Part shown: piece after piece, positions 44,929 through 56,257 of the stretch
Position numbering within the stretch: the first letter of the stretch is position 1
Layout: every line of letters starts with the position of its first letter
NCBI RefSeq assembly: GCF_000143415.4
Contig: NW_003314409.1
Coordinates: 186,001-250,000 of the forward strand
Direction: 5' to 3'
DNA from: Selaginella moellendorffii
Taxonomy: Eukaryota > Streptophyta > Lycopodiopsida > Selaginellales > Selaginellaceae
DNA length: 64,000 nucleotides
The notes under the pieces: generated by a model
Databases searched by the model: none
What the model was told of the DNA's origin: nothing
What the model saw: the letters and a program-made list of their open reading frames with translations, nothing else
Made by a program: the position numbers and the translations under genes

Positions 44929-46897
44929 GGGAAGCTTTCCATTGTCTTGTGAAAACGCTCTCGTTCTAGTTGGAGCTTCCGGCTTCTCAGCATCCGAACG
45001 GTGTTTTTGAGCCTGATCATGTCCTGCGTCCTACCAACAGCTTTATAGATGTTGGCCAAGAGCATCCGAGCGCCGTCCTCGCTCGGATCCAGCTTGAGTG
45101 CATTCTCTGCCGCTCGCTCTCCACGCTGGACGTCGCGGTGAATCCCACAGCCACCGAGAAGAGCCCCCCAGCTCGCAGCATCCAGTTCAAACGGGATAGA
45201 ACCCAGAAGCACCTCGGCCTCTTCGAGCTGTCCGGACCGGCCGAGGATATCAACCACGCAGCTGTAGTGCTCGCGGACAGGATCCACGTCGAAGAAAACA
45301 ATCCCGCGTGGCTGCATCTGCCGAGCACGCTCGTGAAGGTGACTGGAGTGATCCTTCGGCGTTCATGGCGTAGAAAAACTGCATGGCGTCGGAGAAGCTC
45401 TCGGCCAGAGTGTAAGCCGTGAACATCGCGCTGGAGAAGACGACCTCGGAAGACACCGGTGGCATGGCGTCGAAAGTGTCTCATATACCCGTTCCAGGCA
45501 TAGCCCGCGATCATGATCGTCCAGGAAACGCAGTCTTACTGTGGCATGCTGGAGAAGAGCTTTCGAGCTTCGTCGACGTGCCCGTGCAGTCGCCACTGCG
45601 ATGTTCCACGAGACGATATCCCTCTCCGGCATAGCGTCGAAAGTGTTCCGTAGTTCAGCCATGCTGCGAGTGAGCCGCCAACATCGTGTTCCAGGCCAGG
45701 ATGTCTTTCACCACCACTTTGTCGAACACCGCCTCGGCCTCGTCGATTCTCCCGAGCTTACAGTATTGGCCGTGGTGAGCACCAAGTTGTGGACTGGCAT
45801 GCGGTCAAGCAAGCTCCTGGGCTCCTCCAAGTGATTGCTCTGAGCGTAGGCGGCGACGAGAGACGTCCAGCAATGGCGTCCCGCTGCGGCATCTTGTCAA
45901 ACATCTGTTTTGCTCGGTCCAGATCGCCGCTCTGAGCATACGAGGAGAGAAGAGCTGTGCACAAGACGATGTTCTGGACGGGCATCTCCTCGAAGATGAG
46001 CCGACCTCTCGGAGCTGGCCGTTTTGCGAGAGGGCCTGGATCATCGCTGTCTGGGAGATGATGTCCTGGTCGGGCATTCGGGCGAAGATGGCCTTGGCTT
46101 GCTCGAGATCCCCCGACTGGATGTGCACTGTGAGCATTGAGGTGAACGCGACGAGATCGTGCTCCGGCATGTTGCGAAACACCGCGCGAGCTTCTTCAAG
46201 CTGCCCGTTCTGGGCACATGCAGCGAGCATGGAAGTCCATGGCAAGAGGTTGCTCTCTGGGATTTTGTTGAAGATCCCAACTGCTACATGGACGCGGGAG
46301 TTTTCGCCATAGGCTTGGATCATTGTAGTCTCAGTGATCGCATTCCTCTCAGGCATCAAAGAGAAGAGCTTACCTGCGTCCTCCAAATGCCCGTTCCGAC
46401 CAAGCGCCTGGATCATGACAGTCCACGAGACGACGTCGTGCTGGGGCATGGAATCAAACAGAGGCTTCGCCTCATCCACGCTGCCGCCGCGAGAACTCGC
46501 CGTGATCATTGCGTTCCAGGCCCGGGGCATCCGGTGGAACGTTTCCCGGGCCTGATCCAAGCGGCCGTTGTGAGCGTAAGCCTGGAGCAAGATGTTCCAG
46601 GAGTAGCCTCGGCTCCTGGATAGCATCGAAACCATACCTGGCATCGCGCACGCCCCCGCATTTGCCATACATCTCCACGCAGAAATTGGCGAGGAGCTTG
46701 TCGTGGCGGCACTCAGCGCTGGCCAAGATCCGAGCGTGGAGCCGCCCCGCCTGCTCCAATTCCCTGCACGATCGAAGAAGCGCCAAGAACTGCGAGGAAG
46801 GATCGCTCTCCCTCCTCGCATTCTCCATCAAGAGCCCTAGAACAAGATCAAAGCTTTCTTCTCGACGATTGCAGGCTGATAGAAGCACAATTAGCAT
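44883..46897 (-). pseudogene. Broken copy of the PPR gene at 1-1449
   Basis: Minus-strand homology from 46257 down to 44883 covers the part of the left-edge PPR gene seen in the window. 46258-46897 extends it upstream to a Met at 46897 and a typical N terminus (LRSCRELEQAGRLHARI, VEMYGKCGGVRDA). At least four frameshifts (near 46600, 46000, 45870 and 45640, with more near 45470 and 45310) break the frame. The 46-bp overlap with the convergent PPR copy is retained, so the pair was duplicated as one piece. Confidence 0.9.
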
Positions 46898-48404
46898 GCT
46901 TGAGATGTTAAGAAAAGAGCACTGGCGCCTTTCCCAGGATCATCAACTTTGTTCTTTGTTTGCTCCAAAAAGGCCAACAATCTTCCAAAATCTGAACACC
47001 ATTTCTATTATAGATAATTTGAGAATCATGAGAAAAGAGATTCCCAGAAGCATTTAATTCACTGTGACCACAGGAGTTTGGAAATGGCCATTTTTTCCAA
47101 TATAATTTTTAAAGATAAGATAGTATGACAGTCTGAACAATATTAGAAATGAAATTGTTTCCCTAATTATCAGTTTATTGAATATATTGTCACTTTAACT
47201 CTTAAAGTAATTTAAATCTTGAGGAAATCCTAAGGAAAGTATGGGTTGGACAAGGCCATCACTGTAACATTGAATGATGGGCAATTCAAACCTTCTTTTC
47301 TTTTTTTTTTCCTTACTTCAATGTTAAGGAGTAGGATCAGTGGGTGGGATGCCAAGTTTTCAAGAAAGTTAAAGGCCAGAAATCCAACTTGAAGTCATGC
47401 CATGCTTGTTGGTGGAATACATATTACTGGCATACTGAAATTGTGAAACTATGGCATTAGGATTTAAAATGCTTTGGTTGTTTTGTGTTTATGTTCTTTC
47501 ACTTTTTATTTAGTCCAACTATCTATATTATCTAATCTATGCTCTTAAGAAAGACTCAAATGTAACTGGATGACCTTGGATGGATGGAGTGAGAATAAGC
47601 ATCTTGTATTGCAAAGTTTAAGCTTGACTAGCTTCTTTTTGCCACCGCCTAACACTATATCTTGATGAGGAACACTTTCAAGTTTCTTCCACGCTCACAC
47701 ACTCAATATAAACCATCTGTATGTGATTTAACATTACTTTAACAAAGGAGCATATGGAAAAATAGATTGAGTGTCTACATATACTACAGTGAAGCTGGTG
47801 TAATCTACTGAGGACCCACATGTTCTTATGTATTCTACATCAAGACCTACTCAAATTTGAGAAAATTTTAGATGTATGACTTTCAAGTCACCAACTTTGC
47901 TTCTTGTTTGATTGGAATCTCATTTTCCACCACAATTTATTTGCTGTAGCTCTTCATAGGAACTTACAAAAGGCTTTGAAAACCCTTCTAGCATCATTAT
48001 GTATTTATTCTTTGAAAGCTTTGCTCCTGTTTAAGCATCTTCTCAAATCAAGCCTTCATCTTGGTGCTAATGACATGGTTATTAATATTTATGACTTGAA
48101 GAGTGGTCTCCTTTAGTTTTCTAAGCTCGAACTTGTGGCTTTATTTGTTTGCAATCTTTGGTACAACTTGGAATGCATGTAGATCATTTATCTCAAAATC
48201 ACTTTTTAAATCTTACTACTTCATGAATCATAATTGCCATTATCGCTTATGGAAAATTCTTCTACCACCCTTGCAAGATTTTATTGCACAATTATCTTGA
48301 CTCACTTCTTTTCATCGTGTCATCTATATTCTCTCTACCATAAAAACCTATAGTAATGTGCTTTGAGAGTCTTTTAATACTTAATGAGGAGCTTTCCATA
48401 AAGC
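46898..48404. other. AT-rich, no gene seen
   Basis: No domain, repeat array or RNA gene recognised on either strand; short frames only. Confidence 0.4.
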
Positions 48405-49330
48405 TGCTTGTAAGTCTGTCGACCATAATATAATATAACCATCATTTTCTACTACAAGCCCAACTGTTTTTATACAATCAGGTTTTATTTTACAATATTT
48501 GAAGCCTTAACAAAAATCTTGTCCCCAATATATACATCTGAGTTGTAAAGAATATTGATTGGGCATGGAGAATGTGTATAAATGCCAGATTCATATAACA
48601 CTCTTTCTCCATCTAGCATATCGTATAGGACAAAATTGCAATCTACCTGTATGATAAATCGATACCTAGCATTCTTGGATTGAAAGATATATGGATCACT
48701 AACAAATGATCCCAAGGATTTAAAACCACTAATTATGATTGTTTCAAAAGGCCTACAATCTTCTAAATCTGAATACCAATCTTGGATTTGATAATAACTC
48801 TTGTTATGAGTAATTTAGGGCTGGATTGAAGGAGTATAAGGAGGAAAGGGACTTGAAATATTCCAATAGTTATTATAAGTGTTTAATTCATTATGTTCAC
48901 TTTTGTCAATAGGCCATGAAACATAATCAATTCCTAAGAGTTTAGATATAACTAACATTGTTCCATAACCATTCACCCGTGCTTGGGGGATGATGATTTT
49001 AAGAATTTGCATATATTCATATCTCATAATATTAGAAGATAGTGCAATAGACTCGTCAGGAGACACTGAACAAGTGATGGCTATCATTGAAGGAGCAATA
49101 CTGAAGAACCAAAGATGTATAGTAACATAATAATTATCTGTGATTGCAATATTATATCTAAAGCTTCACCCCGCAGAGTAAAAAGCAAATTTTTGAAGAG
49201 AATTGATAAAAGAAGAAATAGCACTTGTGACTTTCCTTGTTTCCAATTGGGAAAATTGCCCAGGATGTCAAGCATCCAGGATTGTCATGCTAGAGATATG
49301 CAAGAAAAATCCTATTAATATAATGATAGT
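48405..49330 (-). pseudogene. Broken paralogue of the lectin-like gene at 22545-23492
   Basis: Minus-strand segments match the lectin-like protein in order: SVSPDESIALSSNIMRYEYM, RVNGYGTMLVISKLLGIDY, DWYSDLEDC, LGSFVSDPYIFQSKNARYRF, and a region ending near NDGYIILWSTD. A TAA after SIQP (near 48817), further stops near 48484 and 49140, and frame changes near 49090 disable it. The segment at 48623-48649 keeps a perfect QxDxNxVxY mannose-binding consensus (Gln-Val-Asp-Cys-Asn-Phe-Val-Leu-Tyr), which the intact gene has lost. Confidence 0.8.
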
Positions 49331-51244
49331 TAAAGCATACACCAGACTCCTCATTATTAACAACTTTATTATGAAAATGTGGAAACCAATTAATCACAAA
49401 ATTAATCAATAGGAGAGCTCACCTTTTTTATCAAAGCTCAATATAATGAAAAAATATATGTTGGTTGGTTCTACATAGCTTGTGTAGATCTAATTTTTTT
49501 CCCAGCCAAAAGAGATTGGTAGTGGACGAAAAATACCTTAATTTGTATCACTTTTCAAAATGTTTGAACTATTCCTTGGAGAATTGCTTTATGTAGAAGT
49601 GGGCCATTTTTCATCAGTTTGTATCAACATGTTAACTTGTGGAGCCTTTGAAAATGTTAGCTATCAATAAGTAGACAGAAGGATTGCTAAGGGTTACAAG
49701 CCCAATGCCATAGCCTGTAACAATAGAGAAAAAATTCTATTGTGTACTTTATTTAATGAAATGAGAAAATTAAAAACTAACACTCAATTGATATTATGGT
49801 ATGGCTTTTGTTTGTGATTTGTTTATAATAGAGTAGTATTGCCTAGTAAATTCTGAATAAGTACAAAAATTAATAATTTTATACACTTTTGATCTTTCTC
49901 TCTCTCTCTAGACACACTATATAGCATAGACCATATATTTAGAATATTAATATATTCCTAAAGTGACTATATAAATATTATTGATAAATATATTAATAAA
50001 AGTAATACCTGGGAATGTGAATATATTTAGAACACTAAGATTTTAAAATTCTTAATAACCAACCAAAAAGAAAGTAAAATAAAAATTTCTAATATTAATT
50101 TTTTATAGCTATTAGAATATGAATATATTTAGTACACTCCAGACCAAAAATATAAAAGAATAATTACTAAAACAGAATTTTACTAATTAGATGTTACATG
50201 TAAAGTATGTTTTCTTGGGATATAAGAATCCTAAAATGTTAAGAAAACTAATATATTACTACCTAGACTAAAAAAACAGTAAATAAAAATTAATAGGATT
50301 AATTATCATTAATTTGGGAATCATTATTTAATTTTTATTTGTTTACTTAGAATATGAATAAAAATATAACTAAAATTCTAAGAACATTAATATATTACTC
50401 AGACCCAAAAAAGTGAACCTAGAAATAAAACAATTGTATATACTCTTGAACTCAAGCACCTAGAAAGAGAATATAAATAAATTTACTTAATATTTAATTA
50501 ATATAGATATTAGCAAAGAATTACTATGCCATATGCTTTACTTAGAATATAGAACAATAAAATTGTAAGAACACTAATATTACTACCCAGACCTAGGTAA
50601 AACTAAGACAAAAATATAAAAAATAATTGTTATAAATTATATTCCATAGTACTAATAAACTATGTTTGTAGTTATTCAAAAGATTTATAAAGGTTATAAA
50701 GACTAAGCTAAACCTTGAGCATTAACCTCATGTTAAAATGTAAGTCTCATGCCTAGAGAGAGGCAATCCATATAGAATTGTTGTGATTTCCCAATCAATA
50801 CAACAGTACAAACAAGGAATTTCCTTATCAATTAGTGAGGTATCTATCAATCATATACATAAAGAAGAAAAATGTATAACAGGCTATCTTAATTATATTT
50901 ACTAATTGAGTTAAGTTTAAGTTAAAATGAATTTTAATCATAGTATCCAAGCTAGGAAACAATATTCTTGACCCAATGGTTTTGCAACCTGAGCAACATC
51001 TACTGCACAATCACTAGTAGACTTGGTAGCCATGTCCTATAGGAACCCCAAGAGCTCTTGTTCTTGTGCTTACACAATCCCTTATATGAGGAGTTTTCCA
51101 AGAGAAAACAAAAATTGATAAGTATGCAAGAGGGCTATAGACCTATAGTAGGCAACATTTTTTGTCACTTGCAATCCATGGTTGTGCCTCAACAATTCTC
51201 TGCCCTAGCATCTAATCTCCTAGATCTACATCTATATAGCATAC
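49331..51244. repeat. AT-rich tract with degenerate repeats
   Basis: Between about 49930 and 50600 a motif like TTAGAATATGAATA followed 30-60 bp later by AAGAACACTAATATATTACT and CCAGACC recurs five or six times at irregular spacing of roughly 80-180 bp. No coding capacity. The rest is plain AT-rich sequence. Confidence 0.5.
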
Positions 51245-52095
51245 TTGAATTTGAAGCTAAACTCTAAACTTATTGTGCTATAATACGAGGGTCTAATACA
51301 CACTCAATATCCTTTTATAAACATTAACTCTTTATATCTAGCTCTTGTATGTAAAGCAATGTCAAATGATATCTAGTACAATTTTGGCATACTAATGGCT
51401 TAACATGAGGGGTACTATTGACTATAGTACCATGGAGTTTAGGGTTAAACCCAAATTAGACTTAGAATAAGGAATGACACAACCCAGTGGAAGACAAATT
51501 AATGTGTTAAATGCTCTACCATACTTCTAACCACTATCTTTATTACATTTAAAACTCCCCACAATGCCCTAGTTCTAAAAGTTAGTTTCAAAGACAAGCT
51601 TGAAAACTTATTAAATATAAAATAAAACTAGATTGTGAATCAAGATGTGAGAACAATACTATAGTTAACAAATGAGTTTCTTTAATCAGGTCAAATGTGT
51701 TTGACTAATAGCATTTAGGAATTTCATCTTTATGCTTATTTGGTCAAGTGCACATGTGATAACTAATTTCTCAATTAGTTTACAAAAGGAATCAACAATA
51801 CTAATCTCTTGCTTGTAAGCTTCTGAATTTAAACTTCTTGAGAGGTCATTCAACTCAATACTATTCAAACTTAAAGATGGTTAACAATAAATGTCCCAAA
51901 ACTATTAATCAATTTAAAAAGGGGGTACACTTTGTTCATGTGCCCTTTCCTTTTATATTTGAACCCTTATAGATAGTTTCTCAAGTTGTTTTCTTTGATT
52001 ATTTATATTGCCACTATAGTAATAAGGAGAGAATATTGATAAGGATTAACCAAAAAATATTTTTTGATACCAAAAATCACATTCACAACAGCCCA
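51245..52095 (-). repeat. Decayed LTR of the A/C family
   Basis: Reverse-oriented match to the LTR at 54573-55483: GAATTTGAAGCTAAACTC, then GAGGGTCTAATACA, TTTTGGCATACTAATGGC, ACAAGCTTGAAAACTTATTAAA and finally AAAATCACATTCACAACA. Nearly every difference is C to T or G to A. Probably a solo LTR; no primer site or interior is readable next to it. Confidence 0.75.
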
Positions 52096-53109
52096 CAAAT
52101 CCACATGGTTCAAACTAAGTGCCAATCACAAATTAGATCAATCAATTTCCCAAGACACTTAGTTGCTAGATAGCACTACTTATGGCACTCCATTACTCTA
52201 GAGTGCTGGCCATAGTGCTCCATTATTAATCCAGCCCTAGGGAAATTTGCAAAAGGATGGATAAGACTTTAGAGACAACATCCAAGTGCTGCAGATTACA
52301 ATCTCTCCTCCATTTGCAGTGTCAATGAATGTGATTCCTTTCACAATTCTAACCATGACTCCAACAGTTTAACTCTACTTGCTATTCAGTGAGTGTAGCA
52401 AGATTTTAGTTGCAGATAATTCATTTTCCCTACTACAAAGAATTCTAACAATCAAATAATAAAATTTTGTTGATTTTGATGCAAATATTATTTTCTTTAA
52501 TGTTTCTTTTCTTGGAGATGGCTTTGCTTGCTATTCTAGTGCTTGCTACTCACTAGACTAATCAAGCCTTAGAGGACTATGCCAGACTCAGTGATTAGGG
52601 TGTGAACATCCAGCAATAGATCTTTGTTTGTTAAAATTGATGGTTTGATTGAATTTTTACTTTGAATTGAACAATCTAGATTTTTTGATAAAAAAATAGG
52701 GAATTCATATGGCTCATGTGTGGATGACACAAACTATAATGAATATCATCCAAATATCATGTTCATTGTTCATTACCTATTTATGATCTATGAAACCAAT
52801 GATTGATTGTGAAATTTACATAAAATCATACAAATCCAATTCTATTCATAGACTATGAAATCCTCTTTTTCCTATGATTTTGGCATAAAGAAAATCACAT
52901 TATTTTCAACTTAAGTTATTTCCTTATATCAATGAGTGTACATACTTCAAACTTACATAGTTTTTATTATACCCTTCTACGTATAGTCTTTCAATTTTAA
53001 TTTGATAAAAAAAATGATGTTTTTATAATAGGCTATCCAACCTAGCTGTATATAAAGTAGTAAATTTTATTTAATATTTACCTCTTGTTAAGTAAAATCA
53101 TATTTGCTT
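52096..53109. other. AT-rich, no gene seen
   Basis: No gene. Near 52970-53045 the sequence (TTATTATACCCTTC, then GATGTTTTTATAATAGGCT) matches the stretch upstream of the intact lectin-like gene (23545-23600), suggesting it was once the promoter side of the broken paralogue, now separated from it by about 3.5 kb of insertions. Confidence 0.45.
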
Positions 53110-53740
53110 TCCTTACTATACAAATTATGTTTCTTAGTTTTTTAAACACATTCATCAAGTGCTTGGAATACTCCTCTAGCATCTCATTATAGATTAGGAT
53201 ATCATCAATTTAGACAACAATAAAGTGATTTAAATAGGGTACAAAGATTTGATACATTAATGCCGAGAATGTTGTTATTTAATGAACTTTCAATAGTAGT
53301 TGTATAGCCCTAAAAATGCCCTTAACTCGTATATGTTCAATAGTCATTGTATCATTTAAACCTTCTTAGGATCCACTTTAAGCCTGTCCTTGCTTACCAT
53401 ATGCTCAAAAGATTTTACCTTTTGTTGGTTGAAGTTACATTTGCTCTCTATAGCATATAACTTGTGTTCCCTTAGTTTCTCAAACATGTTCATCAGGTGT
53501 TTAGCATATTTCTTTAATGTCTCACTATAGATTAAGATATCGTTAATGTAAATGACCACAAAATGATCCAAATAAGGTACAAAGATGTATTTCTACATTG
53601 ACGACCATAAAATGATCCAAATAAGGTACAAAGATGTATTTTTGCATTGACGACCACAAAATGATCCAAATAAGGTACAAAGATGTATTTTATCAACATC
53701 GAGAACATCATTGGTGCATTAGATAGCCATAAGGGCATCA
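53110..53740 (-). pseudogene. Ty3/gypsy reverse transcriptase relic
   Basis: Minus-strand frames read DHFVVIYINDILIYSETLKK, then EHKLYAIESKCNF and LKVDPKKV, the part of gypsy RT around the YxDD catalytic box (here YIND, second Asp position kept, first changed). A second, more decayed copy of the same part lies at about 53110-53290. Three copies of a 49-bp unit (53560, 53609 and 53658) expand the frame near the PYLDHFVV segment. Confidence 0.7.
53560..53700. repeat. 49-bp tandem repeat, 3 copies
   Basis: Unit beginning AAAATGATCCAAATAAGGTA repeats at exact 49-bp spacing within the RT relic; 49 is not a multiple of three, so each copy shifts the frame. Confidence 0.9.
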
Positions 53741-53793
53741 CTCAAACAAGAGTGCACCCCCTTTTCCAATCGGTTAAGGGTCTTGGGATATTT

Positions 53794-53851
53794 GGGATTA
53801 AGTGTCCTTCGGTGTGAATAGTACTGGGCTGGGTGACCTCCCGGGAAGTCC
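53794..53851 (+). other. 5S-rRNA-derived segment
   Basis: GGATTAAGTGTCCTTCGGTG, then a few bases on AGTACTGGGCTGGGTGACC and TCCCGGGAAGTCC, align base for base with the 3' half of plant 5S rRNA (TTAAGCGTGCTTGGGCGAGA, then TAGTACTAGGATGGGTGACC and TCCTGGGAAGTCC). The 5' half of the 5S gene is not recognisable, so it is not a working 5S gene. Such segments occur in Cassandra TRIM LTRs and in SINE3-type elements. Confidence 0.7.
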
Positions 53852-54572
53852 AAACTCAGGAGCTTACAGTTTTAACAACTCACTACACAAGCAATGGAGC
53901 GCTAGCCATTCAACCACAAATTCCTAAATTCTCTCCCAATCCCCTTCCCCAAATTAAACTAAATTTAAGGTTTGGCTACACTCCCCATAAACACAAGAAA
54001 TTAAGCATATTAAGCTTCCAAGTTTCTAACATTCATTGGTATAACAAAATTTAATCATGAGACCCTCTAAATCCCAAGCCATAAGTGCAACACTTGCTTT
54101 GAGACACTGGGTGGAAACACTATGGCTTAACGGCCCAATATGGGTACCCCTACTCCCCTATTTTCATCCCGAAGGAAAGGCCTAAGCCCTTAGGAAGGGT
54201 GAGGACTAATGAGCCGCAAGGTACTCAAGTGGGGCACCACTCCACTTGAGCCGGAAGCACTACAATCGATTTCCCTTTTGGGAGTGGGAGCTACTTTTGA
54301 GCACTTCCTTGGGTGGTCCCTCCAGCACCACCTAAGTCCATGCTCACTCCCACCCAAGGCCCCTAAGCTCTAGCCTCAACCTCAAGTCAGTTTAGAAGCA
54401 TCATTAAAGAGTTCCTTCAAGATTGGTTTTTGGACCTCATTATCTCTACTATACTTTTGGAACCCCTTGCAACCCTTCTCCCCCCCCGAGAGACACATGC
54501 TTTAGGCTTTTGCCCATGACTTGTATTAGTATTCAGAATAGGAATCGCTGAGACAATTCCTCTGATACCAAA
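53852..54572. other. Repeat-like sequence left of LTR C
   Basis: No gene. 54560-54570 reads, on the minus strand, TTGGTATCAGAG directly after the LTR end, i.e. a primer-binding site. 54455-54540 contains a diverged copy of an LTR-internal block (GGAACCCC ... CCCCCCGAGAGACACATGCT) also found at 54888-54935. Confidence 0.5.
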
Positions 54573-55483
54573 TGTAACGCACATGAATTTGGAGCCAAAC
54601 TCCAAGCCCGTTGCGCTACAAAACAAGGGTCTGGTACAATCCCATGAGCACCAGCTCCTTGTATCCAGCACCTGCATGCAAAATGGTGTCAGACGGAGTC
54701 TGGCACAATTTTAGCATACCGGTGGCCTAACGCAAGGAGGATGGTACCCCACAGACTAAAGGAGTGTAAAGCTTAGGCTTAAACCCAAGCCGGACGTAGA
54801 ACAAGGAGTGACACAGCCCAACAGGAGCTAAACTAATGTCTCAGGTGGTCGGACATACATTCTAACCACTATCCCTACTATACATTTGGAACCCCCCCAC
54901 CTCCTTGAGGAAGACACGCTTTGGGCTTTCACCCCAAGCCTCCCTTAGTACTAGGAGTTAGTCTCTGGGACAAGCTCGAAACTTACTAAATATAGAATGG
55001 CGCTAGATTGCGAATTTGGACACGGGACGAACACCATTGTGTTCAGGCCAACCTCTATATTCTGTAGATATACATATGAGCGAATCTAGACACTTTCCAT
55101 AAATAACATTTGGGACCGAAATGAGACTAACACAAAGGGCGTGATAGCGAGGGTGTTTGGAAAACACAGTATGCTCTCATCCGGCGATATTGAGGGACTA
55201 GTCTCAATACGCGAGGGTTCTTGCCAAGCCAGTGCAAAACAGAGCAAAAGAGAATTAACAAGCCGGGCCAAGTATGCTTGGCTAAATAGACATTTATGAA
55301 TTCCTTCCTTATGCTCATCCGGCCAAGTACAAATGCTAGGTCCAATTTATTAACACTTGGACAAGAGGGGCTAATAAAGGAAACCAGCAGTACCAACCTC
55401 CTGCCGTCGTGGTAATAAGGAAAGAGTGCCCGTAAGGACTAGCCGACAAATATCTTTCAATACCTGAAGTCACATTCATGACA
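54573..55483 (-). repeat. LTR of chromovirus C
   Basis: On the minus strand it starts TGTCATGAATGTGAC and ends TGTGCGTTACA, 911 bp, same family as the element A LTRs. It has a polypurine tract just upstream (55484-55496), marking it as a 3' LTR, yet also has a primer-binding site just downstream (54560-54570), as a 5' LTR would. Confidence 0.85.
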
Positions 55484-55496
55484 CTCTCCCCCCCTT
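55484..55496 (-). other. Polypurine tract of element C
   Basis: AAGGGGGGGAGAG on the minus strand immediately before the LTR start: the plus-strand primer of reverse transcription. Confidence 0.85.
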
Positions 55497-56257
55497 GGGG
55501 AAGATCAACATCCTCGTCGATACATACCCGAGTCTAGCAAATTGTCAAGGAAACAATTCTGAAAGTTAACGGAAAGCACACTATGTGGGAAACGCACCGA
55601 CTTAAATGAGTTATAGAATGACCTCTCCTCTACGTCCAAAGACGTTAAGACTCAGACACCCTCTAGCCATCACCGACAAAGAAATAACTAACGGAGTTAG
55701 CCACCTTTGCTGCTCCGATATAGCACACCTTATCTCTCTCCCTTTAAGCCAACTAAAAAAGAGGCAATTGTTTGATGAGAGAGCCCTTAGTGCTATTTTA
55801 TCCCCATTTATCCCCCAAGGTTCCAAGGATCCACGGTGACAGTATATCTAAATCTCATCCCATGATCACATGTGCTACATCCGAGTACCACTCGACTTAC
55901 AAAGGAATGATACATCCCTGCTCGCAGGGACATAGGGAGAAAGCCAGAGGCCCAACTTCCCCTGAGCAAGAAATCAACCCCGTCAGGAAGATTTAGACAA
56001 CTACTATAAACTGGCAGATTAAGTTGTTTACACGACCATGCCCCTTTTTTAAAATGAGTCATCGAGAGAGAGACAGGGACTTGTGATCAGTCTATAATAG
56101 TTATCCCCATGGTTATGGATTGAACCCATGCACTGAAGTGCCGAAGTCAACCTGTTAAAACTGACCCAAGTACTAATGAATGAAAGAAACGACACTTTGA
56201 TGTATAAAAATATATTACTTTATTAATTTGCAAGATTTATTACAAGGTTTACAAAAG

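Noticed and set aside
56085-56160. tRNA-like 3' end (GGGTTCAATCC on the minus strand)
   Set aside because: No cloverleaf can be completed; it lies in the chromovirus interior.
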